Of a DNA stretch of 64,000 bases, positions 29,430-38,626 are shown piece after piece (position 1 is the first letter of the stretch; each line of letters begins with the position of its first letter). Under the pieces are notes generated by a model, which saw only the letters and a list, made by a program, of their open reading frames with translations, searched no databases and was not told where the DNA came from. Location of the stretch: contig NZ_LR130586.1 of NCBI RefSeq assembly GCF_900625025.1, forward strand, positions 1-64,000. The letters are read 5' to 3'. Origin of the DNA: Lachnoclostridium sp. Marseille-P6806 (GTDB lineage: Bacteria; Bacillota; Clostridia; Lachnospirales; Lachnospiraceae). Position numbers and translations under genes: made by a program.

Positions 29430-31358
29430 CTACTGATGAATCCATACTCTCATTTCTCCTGTCCCTCGATTACCCCAGAGAAAGTAAGGGATAAAGTGTA
29501 TCTTCTGACTTGTTACAGGAGGCTTTTCACTTGAATAAAGAGCTTTCTTTTTTGAATGGATTCGCTTACCCTCTGTCTCAATTCCGATATAATCATCAAT
29601 CATATCATCCTTGAACAGGGATACTGTAAAAGCAGGGTTATCTTCAAGTTTCAGCTGCCAGAGCTTTGCTCCATTTTCCTTTTCTTCCAATGCATAGACA
29701 ATGGGACCTCTTACAACTCCAACCAGTCCTATGTCCTCACGGACATCGGCATTAGAATACACCATTCTGACCGACATCTCAAAGGAAATGTCAAGAATAT
29801 CGCCGGTCTTCCAATTTCTCTTAAGGGTTAGGTAACCGTCGGTAAGCTGACTGAATCCAATCGCCTCACTATTTAGCATAATCTTGCAGTTTTCTGCCCA
29901 AGAAGGAATATGGATCGAAAGGGAAAATTCCTTGTTCTGGCTGTTGGCAGCCACTTCATAAGTCACATGTCCGTGCCAGGGATACTCGGAAGAAACATTG
30001 AGTTTAACGCCTTCAATGGAGGAAGAGGTATATTCTCCTCCCAGGAACATATGTGAGTAAATGGTGTTGTCATTTTCCCCCCAGCAATAACGGGAGATGG
30101 AAGTCAGAAGTCTTGCAACGTTGGGAGGACAGCATGCGCAGGCATACCACCTGGGTCTTTGCGGCAGTACATGTTCATAGCCAAACAGCTTTCCGGAGAT
30201 GGACGGGACAACTTCCAGAGGATTGACATAGAAGAACCTCTCTCCATCGTGCTGCATGCCGGAGAGCATGCCGTTAAAAAAAATTCGCTCCATAACATCC
30301 GCATACTCACCGCTGGGTCTTATTCTAAGCATCATTCTGGTAAAGAAAATCATGGAAATCTGAGCACAGGTTTCGGCATAAATGGTATCATTTGGAAGGT
30401 CATTGCTGATGGTGAAGGCCTCTCCCTTAGCGGTAGAACCGATTGCTCCGGTCAGATACATCTTTTTGTATACAATGTTTTCCCAAAGCCTTCTGCAAGC
30501 ATCATAAAGCTCCTGATCCCCTGTCTCCGCTGCCAGATCCGCCATAGCAGTATAGAGATAGCCGGCACGCACAGCATGACCGACCGCCTCATCCAATTCT
30601 CTAAGAGGTTTGTTATTCTGTGTGTAATTCCGGTCCTCCGGATCCATATACCAAATGGAAACCTTACGGTTTTTTGCTTCCTCGGCGAAGTAGTTCGGCT
30701 CTGTTCCTCGCTCATCAATGAAGTACTTTGCAAGGTTACAGTAGCGCTTTTCACCGGTTGCATGATAAAGGCGCATCAGAGCGATTTCGATTTCAGGGTG
30801 ACCGGGAATGCCGCGGACTTTATTTTTGCCAAACCTGCGGTCAATGCAATCCGCAATTTTTTTTCCGATTTTAAGAAAATTGGTTTCCCCAGTGGATTCA
30901 TAGTGAGAAACTGCTGCCTCGATCATATGTCCCATGCAATACATTTCATGGCATTCCTGCAGGTTATTCCATTTTTTATCTGGTTCTTTGATCTGAAAAT
31001 AGGTGTCAAGATAACCGTCTTCCTGCTGAGCTGCGGAAATCAACTGAATCGCTGTATCTGCTTTTTCTTTGAAACAGGGATCATCTGAAATAGCCAGTGC
31101 ATTGGAGACCGCTTCCATCCACTTGGCCAGGTCGGAGTCCTGGAAAACTGTTCCGTAGAATTCTCCCTGAGACAAACCCGCAGCAATTTTGAAATTTTCG
31201 ATGGCATGACTTTTTTCAATTCCTGGTATTTCATCTTTCAGGATCTTCTCCTGATAAGGAATTACTGTTTTCAGAATCAGATTCTGATAAAATCCCCAAA
31301 AGCTGTCATTAATTTTCACTTGTTTGATATTGGGCTGATTTTCAATAGCATGTACCAT
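29430..31358 (-). CDS. GH127 beta-L-arabinofuranosidase
   Basis: Glycoside hydrolase removing beta-L-arabinofuranose from plant glycans or arabinosides. It is cytoplasmic, with no signal peptide. The zinc and catalytic residues known from GH127 (HypBA1) can be matched by spacing: Glu near residue 313 (KGEAF), Glu and Cys at about 329 and 331 (YAETCA), and the CC pair at 409-410 (CACCPPN), whose first Cys would be the nucleophile. The 642-aa length is typical. It is the last gene of the island operon, and its AT-richer sequence contrasts with dnaA next to it. Confidence 0.9.
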   Translation of the reverse strand: MVHAIENQPNIKQVKINDSFWGFYQNLILKTVIPYQEKILKDEIPGIEKSHAIENFKIAAGLSQGEFYGTVFQDSDLAKWMEAVSNALAISDDPCFKEKADTAIQLISAAQQEDGYLDTYFQIKEPDKKWNNLQECHEMYCMGHMIEAAVSHYESTGETNFLKIGKKIADCIDRRFGKNKVRGIPGHPEIEIALMRLYHATGEKRYCNLAKYFIDERGTEPNYFAEEAKNRKVSIWYMDPEDRNYTQNNKPLRELDEAVGHAVRAGYLYTAMADLAAETGDQELYDACRRLWENIVYKKMYLTGAIGSTAKGEAFTISNDLPNDTIYAETCAQISMIFFTRMMLRIRPSGEYADVMERIFFNGMLSGMQHDGERFFYVNPLEVVPSISGKLFGYEHVLPQRPRWYACACCPPNVARLLTSISRYCWGENDNTIYSHMFLGGEYTSSSIEGVKLNVSSEYPWHGHVTYEVAANSQNKEFSLSIHIPSWAENCKIMLNSEAIGFSQLTDGYLTLKRNWKTGDILDISFEMSVRMVYSNADVREDIGLVGVVRGPIVYALEEKENGAKLWQLKLEDNPAFTVSLFKDDMIDDYIGIETEGKRIHSKKKALYSSEKPPVTSQKIHFIPYFLWGNRGTGEMRVWIHQ

Positions 31359-31391
31359 AATTTCTCCTTTAAATAGTGGTTTTTATATTGA

Positions 31392-32225
31392 TTATTCTTT
31401 CATGCCGGACATCATAACACCCTTGACAAATACATCCTGAGCAAGAAGGAAGGCGATCAGAACAGGCAGGACGGCAATACAGGATGCAGCCATGAGAACA
31501 GGCCAGTTTGTAGAATACAGGCCTTTCATGGCCGCCAGCCCCAGTGGAAGCGTATATTTTCTGCTGTCATTCAAGTATACCAGAGGTGTGAAGTAATCAT
31601 TCCAGGTATTCATGAAACAGAAAATACTGAGCGTAGCAATCGTAGGCTTCGCGAGGGGAAGACAGATTCGGATAAAGGTTGTAAAAGGATTGCATCCATC
31701 TATCTTGGCCGATTCTACCAGTTCATTCGGTACAGTAATAAAGAATTGTCTCATCATGAAAGTGCCGAATGCGGAAACCGAAGCCGGCAGCATCAAAGAC
31801 CAAAGAGTGTTGACCAGACCGTACATGGACATCTGAAGGAAGTTTGTAATAACCGTCACATGGAAGGGAACCATCATCGTTGCCAGATACATCAGAAAGA
31901 TCCGGTCTCTTCCTTTAAAATTCAGTTTGGCAAATACATATCCCGCGGTAGCGGAAGTGAATACCTGTGTCACAACTACCCAGACCGATACCTTTATACT
32001 GTTCATAAAATAGGCAAAATAATCAAAACGGGAGGAGATCTGCGTATAATTTTCCCAGATTAATTTTTCTCCAAACAGTTTCGGAGGATACTGGAACACT
32101 TCGGTCAGGGATTTAAATGAGGATGACAGCATCCAGAGAAAAGGAACCAGCATGGTAATGGCACCCAGGATTAATATAAAGTATAAAAGACTGTTAAAAA
32201 TTATTTTCTTCACCTTAGAACTCAT
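31392..32225 (-). CDS. Carbohydrate ABC transporter permease (MalG/AraQ type)
   Basis: Inner-membrane permease of a CUT1 sugar importer. It has six hydrophobic segments. The EAA loop LVESAKIDGCNPFTTFIRICLP near residue 180 is characteristic of the MalG branch. The end (LAQDVFVKGVMMSGMKE) is the usual AraQ/MalG C terminus. At 277 aa the length is normal. It lies 33 bp before the GH127 gene and 15 bp after the partner permease. No ATPase is encoded here, so it probably uses a shared MsmK-type ATPase from elsewhere, as many Firmicute CUT1 systems do. Confidence 0.92.
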   Translation of the reverse strand: MSSKVKKIIFNSLLYFILILGAITMLVPFLWMLSSSFKSLTEVFQYPPKLFGEKLIWENYTQISSRFDYFAYFMNSIKVSVWVVVTQVFTSATAGYVFAKLNFKGRDRIFLMYLATMMVPFHVTVITNFLQMSMYGLVNTLWSLMLPASVSAFGTFMMRQFFITVPNELVESAKIDGCNPFTTFIRICLPLAKPTIATLSIFCFMNTWNDYFTPLVYLNDSRKYTLPLGLAAMKGLYSTNWPVLMAASCIAVLPVLIAFLLAQDVFVKGVMMSGMKE

Positions 32226-32240
32226 ACCCCATTCCCCCCA

Positions 32241-33146
32241 TTAATAAATTTCTCTCATTCTTTTTTCTTGTCTCATATTAATGGCAGTCAGGATCAGAAC
32301 AATTGCAAAGAGCAGGTATGCGATTGCACACGCATATCCCATTTTAAAATACTGGAAAGCATTCTGGTAAAGATAATGAACCAGGACGGATGACGATCTT
32401 CCCGGCCCACCCTTGGTCATCAGACTAACCTGATCAAATACCTGGAAAGAGCTTATCATTGCCATTATAAAAGCAAACATGATGGTGGGACGAAGCAGGG
32501 GAACGGTAATTCTGAGGAAAATCTGAACTTTGGAAGCTCCATCGAGCTGGGCTGCCTCATAGTAGGAGGTTGAAATTCCCTGAAGTCCGCCAAGAAAAAT
32601 GATCATATCATAACCTAGTTTCTTCCAAATTCCTACAATAGCAAGAGATAAAAGAGAAGTAGCAGAACTGGTCAGCCATTTTTGAGCCGGAATTCCGAAC
32701 CAGCTGAGTACCCAGTTGAAAATTCCATATTCTGGATTGTAGATCCACTGCCAGACAATGGCTACGACAACCATAGAGGTAATGGATGGCAGAAAATAAG
32801 CTCCCCGGAAAAAACGTTTAAAATGACGAATGTTATCCAGCGCCACGGCAAGAAGCAGAGAAAGACATAGACCAATCGGAACAGTTAGAATGGTGTAGAC
32901 AATGGTGTTCCACGTAACTTCCCATACAATCGGATCATGAATCAAGGTCTTGTAATTATCTGATCCCACAAACCTGGCAGGAGTCAGCATATCGTACTGC
33001 ATAAAGCTGAGCACAAACGTAGCGGCCATGGGAACCAGCATAAACATAAGAAAACCGATTACATTCGGCGCCAGCATCAGCCATGCCCAGCCATCATCCC
33101 GGTTTAATTTTTTTTTAAAATTAATTTTTACTGCCTTACCAGACAT
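32241..33146 (-). CDS. Carbohydrate ABC transporter permease (MalF/AraP type)
   Basis: Partner permease of the CUT1 importer. A basic N terminus (NFKKKLNRDDGWAWLML) leads into six membrane segments. The EAA loop YYEAAQLDGASKVQIFLRITVP is near residue 205, with family motif GGPGRSSSVLVHYLY near 255. It has 301 aa. It lies 78 bp after the binding-protein gene and shares its low GC; a stretch at 32581-32640 hand-counts to 20 G/C in 60. Confidence 0.92.
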   Translation of the reverse strand: MSGKAVKINFKKKLNRDDGWAWLMLAPNVIGFLMFMLVPMAATFVLSFMQYDMLTPARFVGSDNYKTLIHDPIVWEVTWNTIVYTILTVPIGLCLSLLLAVALDNIRHFKRFFRGAYFLPSITSMVVVAIVWQWIYNPEYGIFNWVLSWFGIPAQKWLTSSATSLLSLAIVGIWKKLGYDMIIFLGGLQGISTSYYEAAQLDGASKVQIFLRITVPLLRPTIMFAFIMAMISSFQVFDQVSLMTKGGPGRSSSVLVHYLYQNAFQYFKMGYACAIAYLLFAIVLILTAINMRQEKRMREIY

Positions 33147-33224
33147 TGATTGCCCTCCTTTCGAAAAAACAAATCCGCCTGTTTTACAGGGGGCTGTCGC
33201 ATCAAGGCTTTCTCACACAGTATT

Positions 33225-34580
33225 TCATTGAATGGAAGCCCGGTAGGCATCCATCATACGGCTCTGCGCACTTGACATCGCATCATTCAGACTTTTGTCA
33301 CCGGAGAAGAATAACTGCATCTCTTCAGTTATCGCATCCGTTGTTTCTGTCGTAAGGGTGAACGGTCTCTCATCCGCCTGTGCATCCTCAAAATAACGGA
33401 GCATATTCATATAATCGTCACCATGGACATCTTTGCGATACCAGATCTTTAAGCCGTCTTCTGTATACCAGCTCTTGCGATTCGGCATCCAAAGTCCTGT
33501 ACTGATCATTTCAGTCTGATACTCTTCACCGGAAAGAAATTTTACAAATTTCCACGCCTCTTCGGGATGCTCGGTCTTCGCATTGATGCAGTGCAGATGA
33601 GCCTGTCCGGACGAAGAAGCTTTTTTGAAGGAAGGAAGAGGAGCCATGCCGATATTCAGATCCGTAGCCGCCAGCTCCTGTAAAGACCAGGATCCATCGC
33701 AGAGCATAGCAATTTTACCCGTTTCAAACATCTGGAGGGCTGTCATACCGACGTTGGAAAGGGTTGTTGCATCGGGAGCAGATCCGTCTACGGAACGAAT
33801 GTCCATAATAGCCTGGAAGACTTCCTTGTTTTCAGTTGTGTCAAACTGAGGTGTTGCCTTGTCAGCCGGGTCATAGTAATGTCCATTATTTTCATTGACA
33901 AGGGCCGGCCACATACCGTCTACCTCAAAGCCGTAGCAGCCATACACATCATCCGAAGTCAGTTTTTTTGCCACCTCACGAAACGCATCCATCGTCCAGC
34001 AGTTGGAAGGGTCGGATTTCGGATAGTCCACTCCAGCTGCATCAAAAAGGTCTTTGTTGTAATAAATAATCGGCATAACAGAACAAGAAGAAACGCCATA
34101 AACCTTTCCATCAAAATCCATAATTTCACGCGATGAATCAATGAAATCATCCAGTGAAAATTCACCGGAAAACCGATCCGTTACATCCAAAAGAATTCCC
34201 TTGGAAGCGAAAGCTCTGTAATCTGTCGACTGCATGAACATAATGTCAGGAAGAGATCCTGCCGATGCAGCGGAAAGAAGTTTTGCTGTATATTCAGCGC
34301 CAGACAGTCCCGGGGTGTAGCTCACCTTAATATCAGGGTTCTGTTCCTCAAATATTTTGATGCCCTTTTCTACGGCTTCTGTCTCAAGAGGTGAAGCCTC
34401 CCAGCCGGTAAAAGTGAGCTCTACAATATCGCCGGGATCGGATCTGGCACGGTCTGCGCCTTCTGTGCCGGCCTGATTGCGCATTCCGGCATCCTGGGAG
34501 GGGGCAGAACCGCATCCGGCCAAGAGCCCAAGGGACAGGCTTCCTATGAGTAAAACTGTCAAAAATGAATTCCTTTTCAT
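33225..34580 (-). CDS. Sugar-binding lipoprotein of ABC importer
   Basis: Extracellular solute-binding protein (SBP_bac_1 type) that delivers a sugar, probably an arabino-oligosaccharide given the GH127 neighbour. The lipoprotein signal has lipobox LLAGC at about residues 18-22. The body contains FEEQNPDIKVSYTPGLSG near residue 78, VYGVSSCSVMPIIYYNKDLF near 165 and GSWSLQEL near 295. The 451-aa length is normal. It is the first gene of the island operon, divergent from the AraC regulator. An AGGAGGAAAG precedes the ATG. Confidence 0.92.
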   Translation of the reverse strand: MKRNSFLTVLLIGSLSLGLLAGCGSAPSQDAGMRNQAGTEGADRARSDPGDIVELTFTGWEASPLETEAVEKGIKIFEEQNPDIKVSYTPGLSGAEYTAKLLSAASAGSLPDIMFMQSTDYRAFASKGILLDVTDRFSGEFSLDDFIDSSREIMDFDGKVYGVSSCSVMPIIYYNKDLFDAAGVDYPKSDPSNCWTMDAFREVAKKLTSDDVYGCYGFEVDGMWPALVNENNGHYYDPADKATPQFDTTENKEVFQAIMDIRSVDGSAPDATTLSNVGMTALQMFETGKIAMLCDGSWSLQELAATDLNIGMAPLPSFKKASSSGQAHLHCINAKTEHPEEAWKFVKFLSGEEYQTEMISTGLWMPNRKSWYTEDGLKIWYRKDVHGDDYMNMLRYFEDAQADERPFTLTTETTDAITEEMQLFFSGDKSLNDAMSSAQSRMMDAYRASIQ

Positions 34581-34931
34581 ACTTTCCTCCTTCTGTTTTT
34601 TGGACTTTCAGGACATTTCCGGATGTCCTCCTGTGTTAGTTAAAGTATAGTCACTTCCGCACAAGATAAAACATACAGACCCCATATTAGGTGTATTTTT
34701 CTTTGATATATGATGCTCTTTTTTAAAAAGAAGATGTAATTTAACATGGTTTTGTTAAATAAAAAATGGTAATTATTACACTTATTTTGTTTATTGTTTG
34801 TTATTTTAATGATATAATTAAAATAAAACATTAATTTTGAATAGCATATGGGTATAAAGAAATTTTGCAATAATCGTTCATACTATTAATAAGGTGTATT
34901 TTTCTTATATTTATATTGGAAAGGTGAACAA
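34581..34931. promoter_or_regulatory. Divergent control region with a 15-nt direct repeat
   Basis: This 351-bp gap is the most AT-rich part of the window. The 15-mer AGGTGTATTTTTCTT occurs at 34689-34703 and again, identically, at 34892-34906, 203 bp apart in the same orientation. One copy is on the binding-protein side and one just before the AraC ribosome site. Such paired direct repeats suit an AraC-type activator, but the assignment is inference. Several TATAAT-like hexamers exist, so the exact promoters were not chosen. Confidence 0.6.
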
Positions 34932-35831
34932 ATGTTATATTGTATTTCTGATGCCAAGTACCCGGTCGAATATGTGTCCAGTGGGATTCTGGACAGTGAA
35001 AGCGGTTTTGTCCATCCTACTCGCAACATTGACACATTTGTGTTAATCGTGGGGATTCAGGGAGAACTTAATATCATACAGGATGGAATGCCGGAGTATT
35101 CTGTGGGACCGAATGAATTTCTGATCCTTTTTCCGAACCGGAATCATACTTCTTCAAAACCCAGCAGCGGGAAACTTCGCTATTATTGGGTCCATTTTTA
35201 TATCAATGATCCCGATTACCGGATTCATAATCAGGGAGCTCTGAAACGATCCAACCTGGATATTTCCGCAGACTTTGTTAAAAATTCAGCCCACGATAAC
35301 CATTATGTCCTCCCTGCCTGTGGCAAACTGGACAACGTAAATAAGGTGACTCCCATTTTCCGTCAACTTCTGGATATGGCGAAACGGGAAAATTACAGAG
35401 TCACATGGAGAAGTCACTATCTATTAAGTTATATTTTGCTGGAAGTGTCACACGAATCCATGCTGTCCAACGTGATTGCGGAAAAGAAAATTCCAGAGAT
35501 AGTCGTATCCATTATGGAATGGATACGAACCCATTATGCAGGGCCAATCACCGTTGATCAGATCGGGAAGATCTTCGGCTATACGCCTTCTTACCTGGAA
35601 GTAGTATTTAAAGGATCCACTAACTATTCCATTATATCCTACATTAACAGCCTTCGGATTGATGTTTCCAAAAACCTGCTTACCAATCCGAGATTAAGCA
35701 TTCAGACCATCGCGGGTCTTTGCGGTTACAATGATTCCAAATATTTTATGAAAACCTTTAAGAAATATGTGGGGATGACGCCTTCTCAGTATCGGAAAAC
35801 CATTTACCTCAAAAAGGCCAACCGATCCTGA
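34932..35831 (+). CDS. AraC/XylS-family transcriptional regulator
   Basis: Likely sugar-responsive activator of the divergent transporter-GH127 operon. The N-terminal half is a cupin-like sensing domain (GIQGELNIIQDGMPEYSVGP near residue 40). The C-terminal 100 residues carry two helix-turn-helix motifs: ITVDQIGKIFGYTPSYLEVVF near residue 205 and SIQTIAGLCGYNDSKYFMKTF near 255, followed by VGMTPSQYRKT. The length is 299 aa. GGAAAGG lies 8 bp before the ATG. The stop is about 240 bp from the rpmH-side DnaA boxes. Confidence 0.92.
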   Translation: MLYCISDAKYPVEYVSSGILDSESGFVHPTRNIDTFVLIVGIQGELNIIQDGMPEYSVGPNEFLILFPNRNHTSSKPSSGKLRYYWVHFYINDPDYRIHNQGALKRSNLDISADFVKNSAHDNHYVLPACGKLDNVNKVTPIFRQLLDMAKRENYRVTWRSHYLLSYILLEVSHESMLSNVIAEKKIPEIVVSIMEWIRTHYAGPITVDQIGKIFGYTPSYLEVVFKGSTNYSIISYINSLRIDVSKNLLTNPRLSIQTIAGLCGYNDSKYFMKTFKKYVGMTPSQYRKTIYLKKANRS

Positions 35832-36277
35832 ATCCCACCGACCAGAGCAGGATCCTTACTCAGAAGGAAGAACCGAAAATTCGTTACTGTCCGACGTCAA
35901 GCGAGGATCTGTCTGAGGAAAATCCTGATAAAATTGTAAAAATCTCTTATCATCTGGACTTTGGTGTAAAAGTGTATAACTTTCTGTCCGGATATCACCG
36001 GAGGAAATATCGTTCAGTGAACATAAAACCGGCACTTTATACCAGACCGAGAGCAGATTGTTTATTAAATTATCCACAACTTATCAACAAAATGTGGATA
36101 GAAAAAAATGTCGAATCCACAATTTATTCACTCTGATCACCACAAAATGTTGATAATAAAAATTTTGCAGATCAATATTTTGTTGAGGCAAAAAAGGTCG
36201 GGAAAAACAGGTGTTCACGAATATCCAGCCGCAGCCGGAAAAGGCCGGAGCACGCGTAAAAACGCGGTTTTTAAGGC
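35832..36277. other. Origin segment (rpmH side) with DnaA-box cluster
   Basis: A gap of 446 bp without a credible gene. DnaA boxes cluster in 90 bp: a perfect TTATCCACA at 36070-36078, TTATCAACA at 36081-36089, TGTGGATAG at 36093-36101, a weak GAATCCACA at 36113-36121, TTATTCACT at 36124-36132 and TGTTGATAA at 36148-36156. A weaker AGTGTATAA is at 35971-35979. This is the half of oriC normally found between rpmH and dnaA; here the carbohydrate island lies between it and dnaA. Confidence 0.85.
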
Positions 36278-36306
36278 TTGACGCCCCTGTTTCCTTTATA
36301 TATAAT
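36278..36306 (+). promoter_or_regulatory. Strong sigma-A promoter of rpmH
   Basis: TTGACG (36278-36283) and a perfect TATAAT (36301-36306) with a 17-bp spacer, about 106 bp before the rpmH ATG. The long leader is usual for rpmH next to the origin. Confidence 0.85.
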
Positions 36307-36412
36307 TAAAACGCTGTTTACCACACGGACAGCAGCGCATCGATTAGAGGAGTTTCTTCTAATTAAGAATAAAGGACCGGTTTCGGTTTCGGATAAAGGA
36401 GGTGTTTCGCAA

Positions 36413-36556
36413 ATGGCACAGTCTAAGATGACTTACCAGCCGAAGAGACGGCAGCGTTCCAAGGTGCACGGATTCCGCGCAAGAATGTCGACTCCCGGCG
36501 GACGTAAGGTTCTGGCAGCAAGAAGATTAAAAGGTAGAAAGAAGCTCTCTGCATAA
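36413..36556 (+). CDS. rpmH: 50S ribosomal protein L34
   Basis: Very basic large-subunit protein. [20 protein letters not shown] and the end [12 protein letters not shown] are diagnostic. The start at 36413 has AAAGGAGG upstream and gives 47 aa; an internal Met at codon 6 would give the more usual N terminus. A strong promoter lies upstream and an attenuator-like hairpin downstream. Confidence 0.97.
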   Translation: MAQSKMTYQPKRRQRSKVHGFRARMSTPGGRKVLAARRLKGRKKLSA

Positions 36557-36587
36557 CATGGAAATGTTTGAAGGAGTACCCTGTCGG

Positions 36588-36638
36588 AGGAGGCTGTCGC
36601 ATTAGAAGCTTAGGACTTGCTGATGCGGCGGCCTTTTC
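36588..36638 (+). terminator. Terminator or attenuator between rpmH and rnpA
   Basis: GGCTGTCGCAT (36592-36602) pairs, with two G-U wobbles, with ATGCGGCGGCC (36623-36633) and is followed by TTTT. Partial readthrough would set the high rpmH to rnpA ratio. Confidence 0.7.
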
Positions 36639-36686
36639 CATTATCATCCGCAGGCAGGGAAACGAATCTGGCGGTTATTTTTAAGA

Positions 36687-37085
36687 ATGAAAAATTCGCT
36701 GAAAAAGTACGAGGATTTCAGGAACTGTTATTCACATGGAAAATCCTACGCGAATGCCTATCTGATTCTGTATGTGTGTGGCAACGGGACAGACGGCAAC
36801 CGGCTCGGGATTTCCGTCAGCAAAAAGGTAGGAAACAGTGTCGTAAGACACCATATCTGCCGATTGGTACGGGAAAGTTACAGACTGCATAAGGAAGAGT
36901 TCAATAGTGGTTTGGACTTGGCAGTCGTCGCGCGCGTGAAGGCAAAGGATGCCGGATTTCATGAGATCGAGAGCGCGCTTCTGAATCTGGCCGGAAGAGC
37001 GAAGCTGTATCGCAGAAAAAAACCGGTCGAAGCATATGACAATGACAAAAAAAATTCTGATTGCAATGATCAGGCTTTATCGTAA
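36687..37085 (+). CDS. rnpA: Ribonuclease P protein component
   Basis: Protein cofactor of the ribozyme that matures tRNA 5' ends. The RNR motif region reads [29 protein letters not shown] near residues 38-66, with conserved basic residues. The length is 132 aa, slightly long because of an Asp/Asn/Lys-rich tail that overlaps yidD by 50 bp in another frame. The order rpmH-rnpA-yidD-yidC is conserved across bacteria. Confidence 0.95.
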   Translation: MKNSLKKYEDFRNCYSHGKSYANAYLILYVCGNGTDGNRLGISVSKKVGNSVVRHHICRLVRESYRLHKEEFNSGLDLAVVARVKAKDAGFHEIESALLNLAGRAKLYRRKKPVEAYDNDKKNSDCNDQALS

Positions 37086-37254
37086 ATATCTGTCCCCGCT
37101 TAAATATACGCGCTGCCCCTACATTCCGACCTGCTCCGAGTACGGTCTGGAGGCGGTGGAAAAATACGGCGCCCTGAAAGGCGGATTGCTCGCGTTGTGG
37201 AGAATACTCCGCTGCAATCCGTTTTCTCACGGGGGATATGATCCGGTGCCCTGA
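37036..37254 (+). CDS. yidD: Membrane protein insertion efficiency factor YidD
   Basis: Small membrane-associated protein that aids YidC-dependent insertion. The diagnostic core [20 protein letters not shown] near residues 15-35 includes both conserved Cys, and [15 protein letters not shown] closes the protein. It has 72 aa. Its start lies inside rnpA; an alternative ATG two codons later is equally plausible. Confidence 0.95.
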   Translation: MTMTKKILIAMIRLYRKYLSPLKYTRCPYIPTCSEYGLEAVEKYGALKGGLLALWRILRCNPFSHGGYDPVP

Positions 37255-37281
37255 TCGTTTCATAAGGCAGGAGGTTACAAC

Positions 37282-38598
37282 TTGGACCCTATGATGCTCA
37301 CAAAATCTTCAACCGTGATCATCGGACAGATCGCAGTTCTTCTGGGATATCTGATGAATGCGATTTTCTGGCTGCTTGATAAGATCGGTATTCCGAACAT
37401 CGGTCTGTCCATCATTCTTTTCACGATTGTGATTCTGACAGCACTGATGCCCCTGACGATACGTCAGCAGAAATTTTCCAAGCTGCAGATCAAAATGCAG
37501 CCGGAAATCAAGAAGATACAGGAAAAATACAAGAATAAAAAAGACCAGAACTCCATGCTCAAGCAGAATGAGGAGATTCAGAGTGTCTACAAGAAATACG
37601 GGGTCTCGGCGACCGGAAGCTGCGCGCAGCTCCTGATCCAGATGCCGATTCTCTTCGCTCTGTATCAGATTATTTACCGGATTCCGGCCTATGTGACGCA
37701 GGTCAAGGAAGCGTTCTTTCCCCTCGTCACCAATCTGACGGCGACAGCCGGCGCATCGGAGTACCTGCAGTCCACGCAGGCCGCCGCGATGTTTGCAAAG
37801 CAGTTTTCCGCAGAGGGCTTCGGTGGTGAGGTGATGAGCAATACGTTCATCGACGTGCTGAACCGCTTTTCTACCACGGACTGGGCGGAGCTTGCCGCGA
37901 AGTTCCCGGCGCTGTCGGGCGATATCGCCAAAACGACGGAGCTTCTGAATCACTACAATAATTTTCTCGGTCTGAATATGGGAAATTCCCCGTTCTATTC
38001 CATGAGAACGTATTGGGAGGCCGGGGCGTTCGGGCTTGCCGTGGCCTCGGTGGTGATACCGGTTCTTTCCGCGCTGACGCAGTGGATCAGCATCAAGCTG
38101 ACGCCGCAGGGGCAGTCCACCGGGGATGCGCAGCAGGATTCCATGATGCAGTCCATGAAGATGATGAACGTCATGATGCCTCTCATGTCTGCGTATTTCT
38201 GCTTCACGCTTCCTGCCGGTATGGGACTGTACTGGGTGGCCAGCGCTGTCGTGCGCTCGATTCAGCAGGTCGTCATCAATAAGCACATCGACAGGATGGA
38301 CATTGATGAGATGATCACAAAGAATGTTGAAAAGCAAGCAAAGCGGGCCGCGAAAAATGCGGGACGGGAGACTGTTTCCCAGCGCCTGATGAATCAGTAT
38401 TCCACGATGAATACAAGAAATATCGGGGAGGAGAGCGCTCCTGCGGGAAATGCTCTGAGCGAGGAGCAGAAAGAGGCGGCGCTGCGCACCGCGCAGCAGA
38501 CCTACGCGGGCAGAAAGTACCGCAGAGACAGTCTTGCCGCCAAGGCAAATCTGGTTCGCGAATTCAATAATCAGTCGGACAGCGGACAGGAAATGTAA
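37282..38598 (+). CDS. yidC: Membrane protein insertase YidC/Oxa1/SpoIIIJ
   Basis: Inserts proteins into the cytoplasmic membrane with or without Sec. The start is a TTG (MDPMMLTKS) with GGAGG 8 bp upstream. Five membrane segments are seen, with the cytoplasmic hairpin MQPEIKKIQEKYKNKKDQN near residue 75 and the conserved MPILFALYQII near 120. An extended extracellular loop covers about residues 140-235. A long, charged C-terminal tail of about 100 residues follows and may contact ribosomes. The length of 438 aa is typical for Clostridia. Confidence 0.94.
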   Translation: MDPMMLTKSSTVIIGQIAVLLGYLMNAIFWLLDKIGIPNIGLSIILFTIVILTALMPLTIRQQKFSKLQIKMQPEIKKIQEKYKNKKDQNSMLKQNEEIQSVYKKYGVSATGSCAQLLIQMPILFALYQIIYRIPAYVTQVKEAFFPLVTNLTATAGASEYLQSTQAAAMFAKQFSAEGFGGEVMSNTFIDVLNRFSTTDWAELAAKFPALSGDIAKTTELLNHYNNFLGLNMGNSPFYSMRTYWEAGAFGLAVASVVIPVLSALTQWISIKLTPQGQSTGDAQQDSMMQSMKMMNVMMPLMSAYFCFTLPAGMGLYWVASAVVRSIQQVVINKHIDRMDIDEMITKNVEKQAKRAAKNAGRETVSQRLMNQYSTMNTRNIGEESAPAGNALSEEQKEAALRTAQQTYAGRKYRRDSLAAKANLVREFNNQSDSGQEM

Positions 38599-38626
38599 GC
38601 GTCACAGACGCGGCCGGGAGGGAACA

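Noticed and set aside
33190-33224. GGCTGTCGCAT sequence between the binding protein and first permease, like the left arm of the rpmH attenuator
   Set aside because: No complementary right arm or T-run was found nearby, so it was not called a terminator or repeat.
35856-36077. A 73-codon minus-strand frame in the rpmH-side origin segment
   Set aside because: It would start with GTG inside a DnaA box, has no ribosome site and no recognisable similarity.
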